From Bufo bufo (Eukaryota; Chordata; Amphibia; Anura; Bufonidae): a stretch of 64,000 bases of DNA. The notes beneath the pieces were generated by a model that was not told the origin of the DNA, did not search any database, and was given only the letters and a program-made list of their open reading frames with translations. Where the stretch lies: positions 445,312,837 through 445,376,836 of the forward strand of contig NC_053392.1 of NCBI RefSeq assembly GCF_905171765.1, given 5' to 3'. Made by a program: the position numbers and the translations under genes. Below are positions 31,608 through 45,274 of the stretch, piece after piece. Position 1 is the stretch's first letter; each line of letters begins with the position of its first letter.

Positions 31608-32837
31608 TGTCACAGTCGTTACCTCTGGCTGTGACCTTCTGTCTATGCTCTCGCTGCAGCTCCGTTCCTGTGTGTTATTTGTGGTTCTTTATGGGTTAAC
31701 TCCCCTGTGTGCCTATTAGGAGTTAATCCTCTCTGTCTGCTCCATGGGTGTGGCCTCTCTGCTGCACCAATGGAACCTGTATATAAGGCCTCATGCACAC
31801 GACCGTTGTGTGCATCCGTGGCCGTTGTGCCGTTTTCCGTTTTTTTTCGCGGACCCATTGACTTTCAATGGGTCCGTGGAAAAATCGGAAAATGCACCGT
31901 TTTGCAGCCGAGACCGTGATCCGTGTATCCTGTCCATCAAAAAAATATGACCTGTCCTATTTTTTTGACGGACAATGGTTCACGGACCCATTCAAGTCAA
32001 TGGGTATGTGAAAGAACACGGATGCACACAAGATTGGCATCCGTGTCCGTGATCTGTGGCCGTAGGTTAGTTTTTATACAGACGGATCCGAAGCATACAC
32101 GGAAAACACTGCAGCCAGTAGACCAAGGCAACTAAATCCGATACCTAAAGGCACCATGAAGAGGGAAACAAAAACAGAAAGCACACACCACAGATAAGCA
32201 GAAAACAGAACACAAAAAAACTCTGTGAAAGTTTACTTGTTCATTCTGTCCTCTTTCCTGTCTTTCTGTTATCTGTTCTGCCAGTTATGTTTTAGTTACC
32301 TTGTGTGTATTCATATGTCTCTGTTCAGCAAGCCCTTGCTGCAGCGTGTCTAGCTGCAGAGTGCTATGTGCAAGGCCGCGCAGTATACCACTGGTGGAGC
32401 TAGTCCTTCTCTGCTCATTGCCACTCATGTTCCCTTGCGTGAACTCCTGCTTGTATTTTTATTTGACTGTTTGTTATGTTTGCCTATGTACCATCGGTAC
32501 CTTCTGGTACCTGTTGTCCGTTTGCTCCTGTTGTCACTGTCTAGTTCACGCTCCAGAATGGACCCTGGCAACTCCCTGCGGCAAAGCCTAACCCTACCAT
32601 CTGGGGCCCTAGTGAATACCAAGAGTTGCTTAGTCACGCCCCTCTGGAGTATTACTAGACAGTGGCGCAGTGGGGGGTTTTCTCCCACTGTGAGGACGGT
32701 ACATAGAGCTCTCAATTTCCCTGTTTCCCTTTTTGGATTCTGTTTGTGCAATAAACTCTGTTGTGACTGTACTGTATTGCTGTATGTTTATAGCTGAACG
32801 ACGCAGAGGTCTTTCGCGGGACATCCAATTCGTGACA
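31608..32837. mobile_element. Solo LTR, about 1.23 kb, with nested MITE-like block
   Basis: Begins TGTCACAGTCG and ends TTCGTGACA (TG...CA), flanked by the 5-bp repeat TACAG (31603-31607 and 32838-32842). AATAAACTC near 32750 is a likely polyadenylation signal. Inside, about 31788-32110 is a block starting GGCCTCATGCACACGACCG with internal inverted CCATTGACTTTCAATGG and GTGTCCGTGATC-type repeats, probably a nested MITE. No coding region is supported. Confidence 0.75.
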
Positions 32838-33162
32838 TACAGTTTTTTGGTTACTGGAATGAAAAATCCCTCTAATATACTGCACATCTCTGTGATTACA
32901 CTTGCATAAGTCACTGTCACATTTAGGACAGAAATACAGTTTTTTGGTTACTGGGGTGAAAAAACCCTCTAATATACTGCACATCTGGGATTACACATGC
33001 ATAAGTCACTGTCACATTTAGGACAGAAATACAGTTTTTTGGTTACTGGGGTGAAAAAACCCTCTAATATACTGCACATCTGTGATTACATGTACATAAG
33101 TCACTGTCAGATTAAAGACAGAAATACAGCTTTTTGGTTACAGGGGTGAAAAAAGCCTCTAA
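32838..33162. repeat. 95-bp tandem array, second segment (about 3.5 units)
   Basis: Resumes after the solo LTR target duplication and is interrupted at CCTCTAA (33162) by the piggyBac-family element. Confidence 0.95.
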
Positions 33163-33659
33163 CCACCTCAGCCCCCTTAGCTTAAACACCCTTAATGACC
33201 AGGCCACTTTTTACACTTCTGACCTACACTACTTTAACCGTTTCTTGCTCGGTCATGCAACTTACCACCGAAATGAATTTTACCTCCTTTTCTTCTCACT
33301 AATAGAGCTTTCATTTGGTGGTATTTCATTGCTGCTGACATTTTTACTTTTTTTGTTATTAATCGAAATTTAACGATTTTTTTTTGCAAAAAAATGTCAT
33401 TTTTCACTTTCAAATGTAAAATTTTGCAAAAAAAACAACATCCATATATAAATTTTGCTCTAAATTTATTGTTCTACATGTATTTGATAAAAAAAAATGT
33501 TTTGGGTAAAAGTTATAGCGTATACAAACTATGGTACAAAAATGTGAATTTCCGCTTTTTGAAGCAGCTCTGACTTTCTGAGCACCTGTCATGTTTCCTG
33601 AGGTTCTACAATGCCCAGACAGTACAAACACCCCACAAATGACCCCATTTCGGAAAGTA

Positions 33660-36330
33660 GACACCCTAAGGTATTCGCTGATGGGCATAGTGAGTTCATA
33701 GAACTTTTTATTTTTTGTCACAAGTTAGCGGAAAATGATGATTTTTTTTTCTTTTTTTTTTTTCTTACAAAGTCTCATATTCCACTAACTTGTGACAAAA
33801 AATAAAAACTTCTATGAACTCACTATGCCCATCAGCGAATACCTTGGGGTGTCTTCTTTCCAAAATGGGGTCACTTGTGGGGTAGTTATACTGCCCTGGC
33901 ATTCTAGGGGCCCAAATGTGTGGCAAGTAGTTTGAAATCAAAATATGTAAAAAATGGCCGGTGAAATCCGAAAGGTGCTCTTTGGAATGTGCGCCCCTTT
34001 GCCCACCTAGGCTGCAAAAAAGTGTCACACATCTGGTATCTCCGTACTCAGGAGAAGTTGGGCAATGTGTTTTGGGGTGTTATTTTACATATACCCATGC
34101 TGGGTGAGAGAAATATCTTGGCAAAAGACAACTTTTCCAATTTTTTTATACAAAGTTGGCATTTGACCGAGATATTTATCTCACCCAGCATGGGTATATG
34201 TAAAATGACACCCCAAAACACATTGCCCAACTTCTCCTGAGTACGGAGATACCACATGTGTGACACTTTTTTGCAGCCTAGGTGGGCAAAGGGGCCCACA
34301 TTCCAAAGAGCACCTTTCGGATTTCACCGGCCATTTTTTACAGATTTTAATTTCAAACTACTTGCCACACATTTGGGCCCCTAGAATGCCAGGGCAGTAT
34401 AACTACCCCACAAGTGACCCCATTTTGGAAAGAAGACACCCCAAGGTATTCCGTGAGGGGCATGGCGAGTTCCTAGAATTTTTTATTTTTTGTCACAAGT
34501 TAGCGGAAAATGATGATTTTTATTTTATTTTTTTCTTACAAAGTCTCATATTCCACTAACTTGTGACAAAAAATAAAAACTTCCATGAACTCACTATGCC
34601 CATCAGCGAATACCTTGGGGTGTCTTCTTCCAAAATGGGGTCACTTGTTGGGTAGTTATACTGCCCTGGGATTCTAGGGGCCCTAATGTGTGGTAAGGAG
34701 TTTGAAATCAAAATCTGTAAAAAATGGCCGGTGAAATCCGAAAGGTGCTCTTTGGAATGTGGGCCCCTTTGCCCACCTAGGCTGCAAAAAAGTGTCACAC
34801 ATCTGGTATCCCCGTACTCAGGAGAAGTTGGGCAATGTAATTTGGGGTGTCATTTTACATATACCCATGCTGGGTGAGATAAATATCTCGGTCAAATGCC
34901 AACTTTGTATAAAAAAATGGGAAAAGTTGTCTTTTGCCAAGATATTTCTCTCACCCAGCATGGGTATATGTAAAAAGACACCCCAAAACACATTGCCCAA
35001 CTTCTCCTGAGTACGGGGATACCAGATGTGTGACACTTTTTTGCAGCCTAGGTGGGCAAAGGGGCCCACATTCCAAAGAGCACCTTTCGGATTTCACCGG
35101 CCATTTTTTACAGATTTTGATTTCAAACCACTTCTCACGCATTCGGCCCCTAAAATGCCAGGGCAGTATAACTACCCCACAAAGCACCCCATTTTGGAAA
35201 GAAGACACCTAAAGGTATTTCGTGATGGGCATAGTGAGTTCATGGAAGTTTTTATTTTTTGTCACAAGTTAGTGGAATATGAGACTTTGTAAGGAAAAAA
35301 AAAAAATCATCATTTTCCGCTAACTTGTGACAAAAAATAAAAAAATTCTAGGAACTCGCCATGCCCCTCACGGAATAACTTGGGGTGTCTTCTTTCCAAA
35401 ATGGGGTCACTTGTGGGGTAGTTATACTGCCCTGGCATTTTAGGGGCCCTAATGTTTGGTAAGTAGGTAAATGACCTGTGAAATCCGAAAGGTGCTCTTT
35501 TGAATGTGGGCCCCTTTGCCCACCTAGGCTGCAAAAAAGTGTCACACATGTGGTATCGCCGTATTCAGGAGAAGTTGAACAATGTGTTTTGGGGTGTCTT
35601 TTTACATATACTCATGCTGGGTGAGAGAAATATCGCGGCAAAAGACAACTTTTCCCATTTTTTATACAAAGTTGGCATTTGACCAAGATATTTATCTCAC
35701 CCAGCATGGGTATATGTAAAATGACACCCCAAAACACATTGCCCAACTTCTACTGAGTGCGGCGATACCAGATGTGTGACACTTTTTTGCAGCCTAGATG
35801 CGCAAAGGGGCCCACATTCCATTTATGAGGGCATTTTTAGACATTTGGATCCCAGTCTTCTTCTCACGCTTTAGGGCCCCTAGAATGCCAGGGCAGTATT
35901 ATTACCCCACATGTTACCCCATTTTGGAAAGAAGACACCCCTAGGTATTCAATGAGGGGCATGGCGAGTTCATAGAATTTTTTTTATTTTGGCACAAGTT
36001 AGCGAAAATAGATTTTTTTTTTTCTCACAAAGTCTCCCTTTCCGCTAACTTGGGACAAAAATTTCAATCTTTCATGGACTCAATATGCCCCTCACTTGGG
36101 GTGTCTTCTTTCCGAAATGGGGTCACATGTGGGGTATTTATACTGCCCTAACATTCTAGGGGCCCTAAAGCGTGAGAAGAAGTCTGAAATATAAATGTCT
36201 AAAAATTTTTACGCATCTGGATTCCGTGAGGGGTATGGTGAGTTCATGTGAGATTTTATTTTTTGACACAAGTTAGTGGAATATAAGACTTTGTAAGAAA
36301 AAAATAAAATATTTCCGCTAACTTGGGCCA
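33660..36330. repeat. Alternating palindromic modules of element B
   Basis: Two palindromes alternate. Module A (about 310 bp) centres near 34144, 34915 and 35655, with loop-proximal CACCCAGCATGGGTATATG. Module B centres near 33750, 34525, 35300 and 36010, with CACAAGTTAGCGGAAAATG. Because module A is self-complementary, the same 83-codon frame appears on both strands (33989-34240 plus; 34048-34299 minus; again near 34759-35069). Protein coding is unlikely. Confidence 0.85.
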
Positions 36331-36351
36331 AAAAAATGTCTGAATGGAGCC

Positions 36352-36976
36352 TTACAGGGGGGTGATCAATGACTGGGGGGTGATCAATGACAGGGTAGTG
36401 ATCAGGGAGTCTATATGGGGTGATCACCCCGTCATTGATCACCCCCCTGTAAGGCTGCATTCAGAAATCCGTATGCGTTTTGCGGATCCGATCCATGTAT
36501 CAGTGGATCCGTAAAAATCATGCGGACATCTGAATGCAGCCTGACAGGGGGGTGATCAATGACAGGGGGGTGATCAGGGAGTCTATATGGGGTGATCATT
36601 CCCATCATTGATCACCCCCTGTAAGGCTGCATTCAGATGTCCGTATGCGTTTTGCGGATCCGATCCATGTATCAGTGGATCCGTAAAAATCATACGGACA
36701 TCTGAATGCAGCCTAACAGGAGGGTGATCAATGACAGGGGGGTGATCAGGGAGTCTATATGGGGTGATCACCCCCGTCATTGATCACCCCCCTGTATGGC
36801 TGCATTCAGATGTCCGTATGCGTTTTGTGGATCCGATCCATGTATCAGTGGATCCGTAAAAATCATACGGACATCTGAATGCAGCCTTACAGGGGGGTGA
36901 TTAATGACAGGGGGGTGATCAATGACAGGGGGGTGATCAGGGAGTCTATATGGGGTGATCAGGGGTGATCAGGGGT
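36352..36976. repeat. About 173-bp palindromic minisatellite at the gap edge
   Basis: GCGGATCCGATCCATGTATC recurs at about 36481, 36653 and 36827 (the last with GTGG). Each unit holds an inverted pair (ATGCAGCC/GGCTGCAT) and TGATCACCCC/GGGGTGATCA repeats. The self-complementary units probably caused the adjacent assembly gap. Confidence 0.9.
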
Positions 36977-37068
36977 NNNNNNNNNNNNNNNNNNNNNNNN
37001 NNNNNNNNNNNNNNNNNNNNNNNNNNNNNNNNNNNNNNNNNNNNNNNNNNNNNNNNNNNNNNNNNNNN
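36977..37068. other. Assembly gap, 92 N
   Basis: A run of undetermined bases between the 173-bp minisatellite and the 95-bp array. Frames crossing it are meaningless. Confidence 0.99.
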
Positions 37069-40000
37069 CTGGGATTACACGTCCATAAGTCACTGTCACA
37101 TTTAGGACAGAAATTCAGTTTTTTGGTTAGGGTGAAAAAAGCCTCTAATATACTGCACATCTGTGATTACACGTGCATAATTCATTGTCACATTTAGGAT
37201 AGAAATATAGGTTTTTGGTTACTGGGGTGAAAAAACCCTCTAATATACTGCACATCTGGGATTACACGTGCATAATTCACTGTCACATTTAGGCCATAAA
37301 TACGGCTTTGGCATACTGGGGTGAAAAAAAGCCTCTAATATACGGCACATCTGTGATTACACATGCATAAGTCACATTTAGGACAGAAATATAGTTTTTT
37401 GGTTTCTGGGGTGAAAAAACCCTCTAATATACTGCACATCTGTGATTACACATACATAAGTCACTGTCACATTTAGGCTATAAATACGGCTTTGGCATAC
37501 TGGGGTGAAAAAAGCCTCTAATATACTGCACATCTGTGATTACACATGCATAAGTCACTGTCACATTTAGGACAGAAATACAGCTTTTTGGTTAGGTTTA
37601 AAAACCCTCTAAAATACTGCACATCTGTGATTACACGTGCATAAGTCACTGTCACATTTAGGACAGAAATATAGCTTTTTGGTTACTGGGGTGAAAAACC
37701 CTCTAATATACGCAACATCTGTGATTACACATGCATAAGTCACTGTCACATTTAGGCCAGAAATACAGCTTTTTGGTTACTGGGGTGAAAAAAACCTCTA
37801 ATATACTGCACATCTGTGATTACATGTGCATAAGTCACTATCACATTTAGGACAGAAATACAGTTTTTTTGGTTTCTGGGGTGAAAAACCCCTCTAATAT
37901 ACTGCACATCTGTGATTACACATGCATAAGTGACTGTCACATTTAGGACAGAAATACAGCTTTTTGGTTACTGGGGTGAAAAAAGCCTCTAATATACTGC
38001 ACATCTGTGATTACACATGCATAAGTCACTGTCACATTTAGGACAGAAATACAGCTTTTTGGCTACTCGGGTGAAAAAAGCCTCTAATATACTGCACATC
38101 TGTGATTACACGTGCAAAAGTCACTGTCATATTAGGACAGAAAAACAGCTTTTTGGTTACTGGGGTGAAAAAACTCTCTAATATACTGCACATCTGGGAT
38201 TACACGTGCATAAGTCACTGTCACATTTAGGACAGAAATACAGTTTTTTGGTTAGGGTGAAAAAAGCCTCTAATATACTGCACATCTGTGATTACACGTG
38301 CATAAGTCACTGTCACATTTAGGATAGAAATATAGCTATTTGGTTACTGGGGTGAAAAAACCCTCTAATATACTGCACATCTGGGATTACACGTGCATAA
38401 TTCACTGTCACATTTAGGCCATAAATACGGCTTTGGCATACTGGGGTGAAAAAAGCCTCTAATATACTGCACATCTGTGATTACACATGCATAAGTCACA
38501 TTTAGGACAGAAATATAGTTTTTTGGTTTCTGGGGTGAAAAAACCCTCTAATATACTGCACATCTGTGATTACACGTGCATAAGTGACTGTCACATTCAG
38601 GACAGAAATACAGCTTTTTGGTTAGGGTGAAAAAACCCTCTAATATACTGCACATATGGGATTACACGTGCATAAGTCACTGTCACATTTAGGACAGAAA
38701 TACAGTTTTTTGGTTAGGGTGCAAAAACCCTCTAATATACTGCACATCTGTGATTACATGTGCATAAGTCACTGTCACATTTAGGACAGAAATACAGCTT
38801 TTTGGTTACTGGGGTGAAAAAAGCCTCTAATATACTGCACATCTGTGATTACACATGCATAAGTCACTGTCACATTTAGGACAGAAATACAGCTTTTTGG
38901 TTACTGGGGTGAAAAAACCCTCTAATATACTGCACATCTGTGATTACACATACATAAGTCACTGTCACATTTAGGCTATAAATACGGCTTTGGCATACTG
39001 GGGTGAAAAAAGCCTCTAATATACTGCACATCTGTGATTACACATGCATAAGTCACTGTCACATTTAGGACAGAAATACAGCTTTTTGGTTAGGGTTTAA
39101 AAACCCTCTAATATACTGCACATCTGTGATTACACGTGCATAAGTCACTGTCACATTTAGGACAGAAATATAGCTTTTTGGTTACTGGGGTGAAAAACCC
39201 TCTAATATACGCAACATCTGTGATTACACATGCATAAGTCACTGTCACATTTAGGCCAGAAATACAGCTTTTTGGTTACTGGGGTGAAAAAAACCTCTAA
39301 TATACTGCACATCTGTGATTATATGTGCATAAGTCACTATCACATTTAGGACAGAAATACAGTTTTTTGGTTTCTGGGGTAAAAAACCCCTCTAATATAC
39401 TGCACATCTGTGATTACACATGCATAAGTGACTGTCACATTTAGGACAGAAATACAGCTTTTTGGTTACTGGGGGAAAAAAGCCTCTAATATACTGCACA
39501 TCTGTGATTACACATGCATAAGTCACTGTCACATTTAGGACAGAAATACAGCTTTTTGGCTACTGGGGTGAAAAAAGCCTCTAATATACTGCACATCTCT
39601 GATTACACGTGCATAAGTCACTGTCATATTAGGACAGAAAAACAGCTTTTTGGTTACTGGGGTGAAAAAACTCTCTAATATACTGCACATCTGGGATTAC
39701 ACGTGCATAAGTCACTGTCACATTTAGGACAGAAATACAGTTTTTTGGTTAGGGTGAAAAAAGCCTCTAATATACTGCACATATGTGATTACACGTGCAT
39801 AAGTCACTGTCACATTTAGGATAGAAATATAGCTATTTGGTTACTGGGGTGAAAAAACCCTCTAATATACTGCACATCTGGGATTACACGTGCATAATTC
39901 ACTGTCACATTTAGGCCATAAATACGGCTTTGGCATACTGGGGTGAAAAAAGCCTCTAATATACTGCACATCTGTGATTACACATGCATAAGTCACATTT

Positions 40001-43000
40001 AGGACAGAAATATAGTTTTTTGGTTTCTGGGGTGAAAAAACCCTCTAATATACTGCACATCCGTGTTACACGTGCATAAGTGACTGTCACATTCAGGACA
40101 GAAATACAGCTTTTTGGTTAGGGTGAAAAAACCCTCTAATATACTGCACATATGGGATTACACGTGCATAAGTCACTGTCACATTTAGGACAGAAATACA
40201 GTTTTTTGGTTAGGGTGCAAAAACCCTCTAATATACTGCACATCTGTGATTACATGTGCATAAGTCACTGTCACATTTAGGACAGAAATACAGCTTTTTG
40301 GTTACTGGGGTGAAAAAAGCCTCTAATATACTGCACATCTGTGATTACACATGCATAAGTCACTGTCACATTTAGGACAGAAATACAGCTTTTTGGTTAC
40401 TGGGGTGAAAAAAGCCTCTAATATACTGCACATCTGTGATTACACGTGCATAAGTCACTGTCATATTAGGACAGAAAAACAGCTTTTTGGTTACTGGGGT
40501 GAAAAAACTCTCTAATATACTGCACATCTGGGATTACACGTGCATAAGTCACTGTCACATTTAGGACAGAAATACAGTTTTTTTAGTTAGGGTGAAAAAA
40601 GCCTCTAATATACTGCACATCTGTGATTACACGTGCATAAGTCACTGTCACATTTAGGACAGAAATACAGCTTTTTGGTTACTGGGGTGAAAAAAACCTC
40701 TAATATACTGCACATCTGTGATTACATGTGCATAAGTCACTATCACATTTAGGACAGAAATACAGTTTTTTGGTTTCTGGGGTGAAAAACCCCTCTAATA
40801 TACTGCACATCTGTGATTACACATGCATAAGTGACTGTCACATTTAGGACAGAAATACAGCTTTTTGGTTACTGGGGTGAAAAAAGCCTCTAATATACTG
40901 CACATCTGTGATTACACATGCATAAGTCACTGTCACATTTAGGACAGAAATACAGCTTTTTGGCTACTGGGGTGAAAAAAGCCTCTAATATACTGCACAT
41001 CTGTGATTACACGTGCATAAGTCACTGTCATATTAGGACAGAAAAACAGCTTTTTGGTTACTGGGGTGAAAAAACTCTCTAATATACTGCACATCTGGGA
41101 TTACACATGCATAAGTCACTGTCACATTTAGGACAGAAATACAGTTTTTTGGTTAGGGTGAAAAAAGCCTCTAATATACTGCACATCTGTGATTACACAT
41201 GCATAAGTCACATTTAGGACAGAAATATAGTTTTTTGGTTTCTGGGGTGAAAAAACCCTCTAATATACTGCACATCTGTGATTACACGTGCATAAGTGAC
41301 TGTCACATTCAGGACAGAAATACAGCTTTTTGGTTAGGGTGAAAAAACCCTCTAATATACTGCACATATGGGATTACACGTGCATAAGTCACTGTCACAT
41401 TTAGGACAGAAATACAGTTTTTTGGTTAGGGTGCAAAAACCCTCTAATATACTGCACATCTGTGATTACATGTGCATAAGTCACTGTCACATTTAGGACA
41501 GAAATACAGCTTTTTGGTTACTGGGGTGAAAAAAGCCTCTAATATACTGCACATCTGTGATTCCACATGCATAAGTCACTGTCACATTTAGGACAGAAAT
41601 ACAGCTTTTTGGTTACTGGGGTGAAAAAAGCCTCTAATATACTGCACATCTGTGATTACACATACATAAGTCACTGTCACATTTAGGCTATAAATACGGC
41701 TTTGGCATACTGGGGTGAAAAAAGCCTCTAATATACTGCACATCTGTGATTACACATGCATAAGTCACTGTCACATTTAGGACAGAAATACAGCTTTTTG
41801 GTTAGGTTTAAAAACCCTCTAAAATACTGCACATCTGTGATTACACGTGCATAAGTCACTGTCACATTTAGGACAGAAATATAGCTTTTTGGTTACTGGG
41901 GTGAAAAACCCTCTAATATACGCAACATCTGTGATTACACATGCATAAGTCACTGTCACATTTAGGCCAGAAATACAGCTTTTTGGTTACTGGGGTGAAA
42001 AAAACCTCTAATATACTGCACATCTGTGATTATATGTGCATAAGTCACTATCACATTTAGGACAGAAATACAGTTTTTTGGTTTCTGGGGTAAAAAACCC
42101 CTCTAATATACTGCACATCTGTGATTACACATGCATAAGTGACTGTCACATTTAGGACAGAAATACAGCTTTTTGGTTACTGGGGTGAAAAAAGCCTCTA
42201 ATATACTGCACATCTGTGATTACACATGCATAAGTCACTGTCACATTTAGGACAGAAATACAGCTTTTTGGCTACTGGGGTGAAAAAAGCCTCTAATATA
42301 CTGCACATCTGTGATTACACGTGCATAAGTCACTGTCATATTAGGACAGAAAAACAGCTTTTTGGTTACTGGGGTGAAAAAACTCTCTAATATACTGCAC
42401 ATCTGGGATTACACGTGCATAAGTCACTGTCACATTTAGGACAGAAATACAGTTTTTTGGTTAGGGTGAAAAAAGCCTCTAATATACTGCACATATGTGA
42501 TTACACGTGCATAAGTCACTGTCACATTTAGGATAGAAATATAGCTATTTGGTTACTGGGGTGAAAAAACCCTCTAATATACTGCACATCTGGGATTACA
42601 CGTGCATAATTCACTGTCACATTTAGGCCATAAATACGGCTTTGGCATACTGGGGTGAAAAAAGCCTCTAATATACTGCACATCTGTGATTACACATGCA
42701 TAAGTCACATTTAGGACAGAAATATAGTTTTTTGGTTTCTGGGGTGAAAAAACCCTCTAATATACTGCACATCCGTGTTACACGTGCATAAGTGACTGTC
42801 ACATTCAGGACAGAAATACAGCTTTTTGGTTAGGGTGAAAAAACCCTCTAATATACTGCACATATGGGATTACACGTGCATAAGTCACTGTCACATTTAG
42901 GACAGAAATACAGTTTTTTGGTTAGGGTGCAAAAACCCTCTAATATACTGCACATCTGTGATTACATGTGCATAAGTCACTGTCACATTTAGGACAGAAA

Positions 43001-45273
43001 TACAGCTTTTTGGTTACTGGGGTGAAAAAAGCCTCTAATATACTGCACATCTGTGATTACACATGCATAAGTCACTGTCACATTTAGGACAGAAATACAG
43101 CTTTTTGGTTACTGGGGTGAAAAAAGCCTCTAATATACTGCACATCTTTGATTACACGTGCATAAGTCACTGTCATATTAGGACAGAAAAACAGCTTTTT
43201 GGTTACTGGGGTGAAAAAACTCTCTAATATACTGCACATCTGGGATTACACGTGCATAAGTCACTGTCACATTTAGGACAGAAATACAGTTTTTTTAGTT
43301 AGGGTGAAAAAAGCCTCTAATATACTGCACATCTGTGATTACACGTGCATAAGTCACTGTCACATTTAGGACAGAAATACAGTTTTTTGGTTTCTGGGGT
43401 GAAAAACCCCTCTAATATACTGCACATCTGTGATTACACATGCATAAGTGACTGTCACATTTAGGACAGAAATACAGCTTTTTGGTTACTGGGGTGAAAA
43501 AAACCTCTAATATACTGCACATCTGTGATTACATGTGCATAAGTCACTATCACATTTAGGACAGAAATACAGTTTTTTGGTTTCTGGGGTGAAAAACCCC
43601 TCTAATATACTGCACATCTGTGATTACACATGCATAAGTGACTGTCACATTTAGGACAGAAATACAGCTTTTTGGTTACTGGGGTGAAAAAAGCCTCTAA
43701 TATACTGCACATCTGTGATTACACATGCATAAGTCACTGTCACATTTAGGACAGAAATACAGCTTTTTGGCTATTGGGGTGAAAAAAGCCTCTAATATAC
43801 TGCACATCTGTGATTACACGTGCATAAGTCACTGTCATATTAGGACAGAAAAACAGCTTTTTGGTTACTGGGGTGAAAAAACTCTCTAATATACTGCACA
43901 TCTGGGATTACACATGCATAAGTCACTGTCACATTTAGGACAGAAATACAGTTTTTTGGTTAGGGTGAAAAAAGCCTCTAATATACTGCACATCTGTGAT
44001 TACACGTGCATAAGTCACTGTCACATTTAGGATAGAAATATAGCTATTTGGTTACTGGGGTGAAAAAACCCTCTAATATACTGCACATCTGGGATTACAC
44101 GTGCATAATTCACTGTCACATTTAGGCCATAAATACGGCTTTGGCATACTGGGGTGAAAAAAGCCTCTAATATACTGCACATCTGTGATTACACATGCAT
44201 AAGTCACATTTAGGACAGAAATATAGTTTTTTGGTTTCTGGGGTGAAAAAACCCTCTAATATACTGCACATCTGTGATTACACGTGCATAAGTGACTGTC
44301 ACATTCAGGACAGAAATACAGCTTTTTGGTTAGGGTGAAAAAACCCTCTAATATACTGCACATATGGGATTACACGTGCATAAGTCACTGTCACATTTAG
44401 GACAGAAATACAGTTTTTTGGTTAGGGTGCAAAAACCCTCTAATATACTGCACATCTGTGATTACATGTGCATAAGTCACTGTCACATTTAGGACAGAAA
44501 TACAGCTTTTTGGTTACTGGGGTGAAAAAAGCCTCTAATATACTGCACATCTGTGATTACACGTGCATAAGTCACTGTCATATTAGGACAGAAAAACAGC
44601 TTTTTGGTTACTGGGGTGAAAAAACTCTCTAATATACTGCACATCTGGGATTACACGTGCATAAGTCACTGTCACATTTAGGACAGAAATACAGTTTTTT
44701 TAGTTAGGGTGAAAAAAGCCTCTAATATACTGCACATCTGTGATTACACGTGCATAAGTCACTGTCACATTTAGGACAGAAATATAGCTTTTTGGTTACT
44801 GGGTTGAAAAAACCCTCTAATATACTGCACATCTGGGATTACACATGCATAATTCACTGTCACATTTAGGACAGAAATACAGCTTTTTGGTTACTGGGGT
44901 GAAAAAGCCCTCTAATATACTTTACATCTGGGATTACACATGCATAAGTCACTGTCACATTTAGGACAGAAATACAGCTTTTTGGTTAGGGTGAAAAAAC
45001 CCTCTAATATACTGCACATCTGTGATTACACGTGCATAAGTCACTGTCACATTTAGGACAGAAATACAGCTTTTTGGTTACTGGGGTGAAAAACCCTCTA
45101 ATATACTGCACATCTGTGATTACACGTGCATAAGTCACTGTCACATTTAGGCCATAAATACTGCTTTGGCATACTGGGGTGAAAAAAGCCTCTAATATAC
45201 TGCACATCTATGATTACACATGCATAAGTCACTGTCACATTTAGGACAGAAATACAGCTTTTTGGTTACTGGG
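37069..45273. repeat. 95-bp satellite-like array, 8.2 kb, with higher-order repeats
   Basis: About 87 units of 93-95 bp. Variant units recur in a fixed order: the TTAGGCCATAAATACGGCTT unit at about 37291, 38415, 39913, 42625 and 44123, and the TATTAGGACAGAAAAACAGC unit at about 38128, 39625, 42337 and 43836. Both give a period near 1498 bp (16 units), with one interval of about 2712 (two periods less three units). The array starts mid-unit after the gap and ends abruptly at the gypsy remnant. Confidence 0.95.
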
Positions 45274-45274
45274 G

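Larger units (their letters stand above)
33163..36976. mobile_element. piggyBac-family foldback element B (right end in the sequence gap)
   Basis: Starts CCACCTCAGCCCC, the same end (inverted) as the right terminus of the autonomous-type piggyBac at 56584. 33163-36300 is an inverted, diverged counterpart of 54050-56584. The target reads CTAA rather than TTAA. No transposase is present. After the palindromic modules it passes into a 173-bp minisatellite and then 92 N. The 95-bp array resumes mid-unit after the gap, so the missing TIR should lie within the Ns. Confidence 0.75.

Noticed and set aside
31608..32837. Complete LTR retrotransposon or retroviral gene content
   Set aside because: No gag, pol or env frame is present; only one LTR-like unit with a 5-bp duplication.
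33989..35069. Conserved 83-codon frames on both strands as a candidate gene family
   Set aside because: Not listed as genes because the palindromic module forces the same frame on both strands. Kept as a finding for testing.
37069..45273. Regular short repeats resembling a CRISPR array
   Set aside because: The whole 95-bp unit is repeated, not a short repeat with unique spacers, and the context is a vertebrate transposon.
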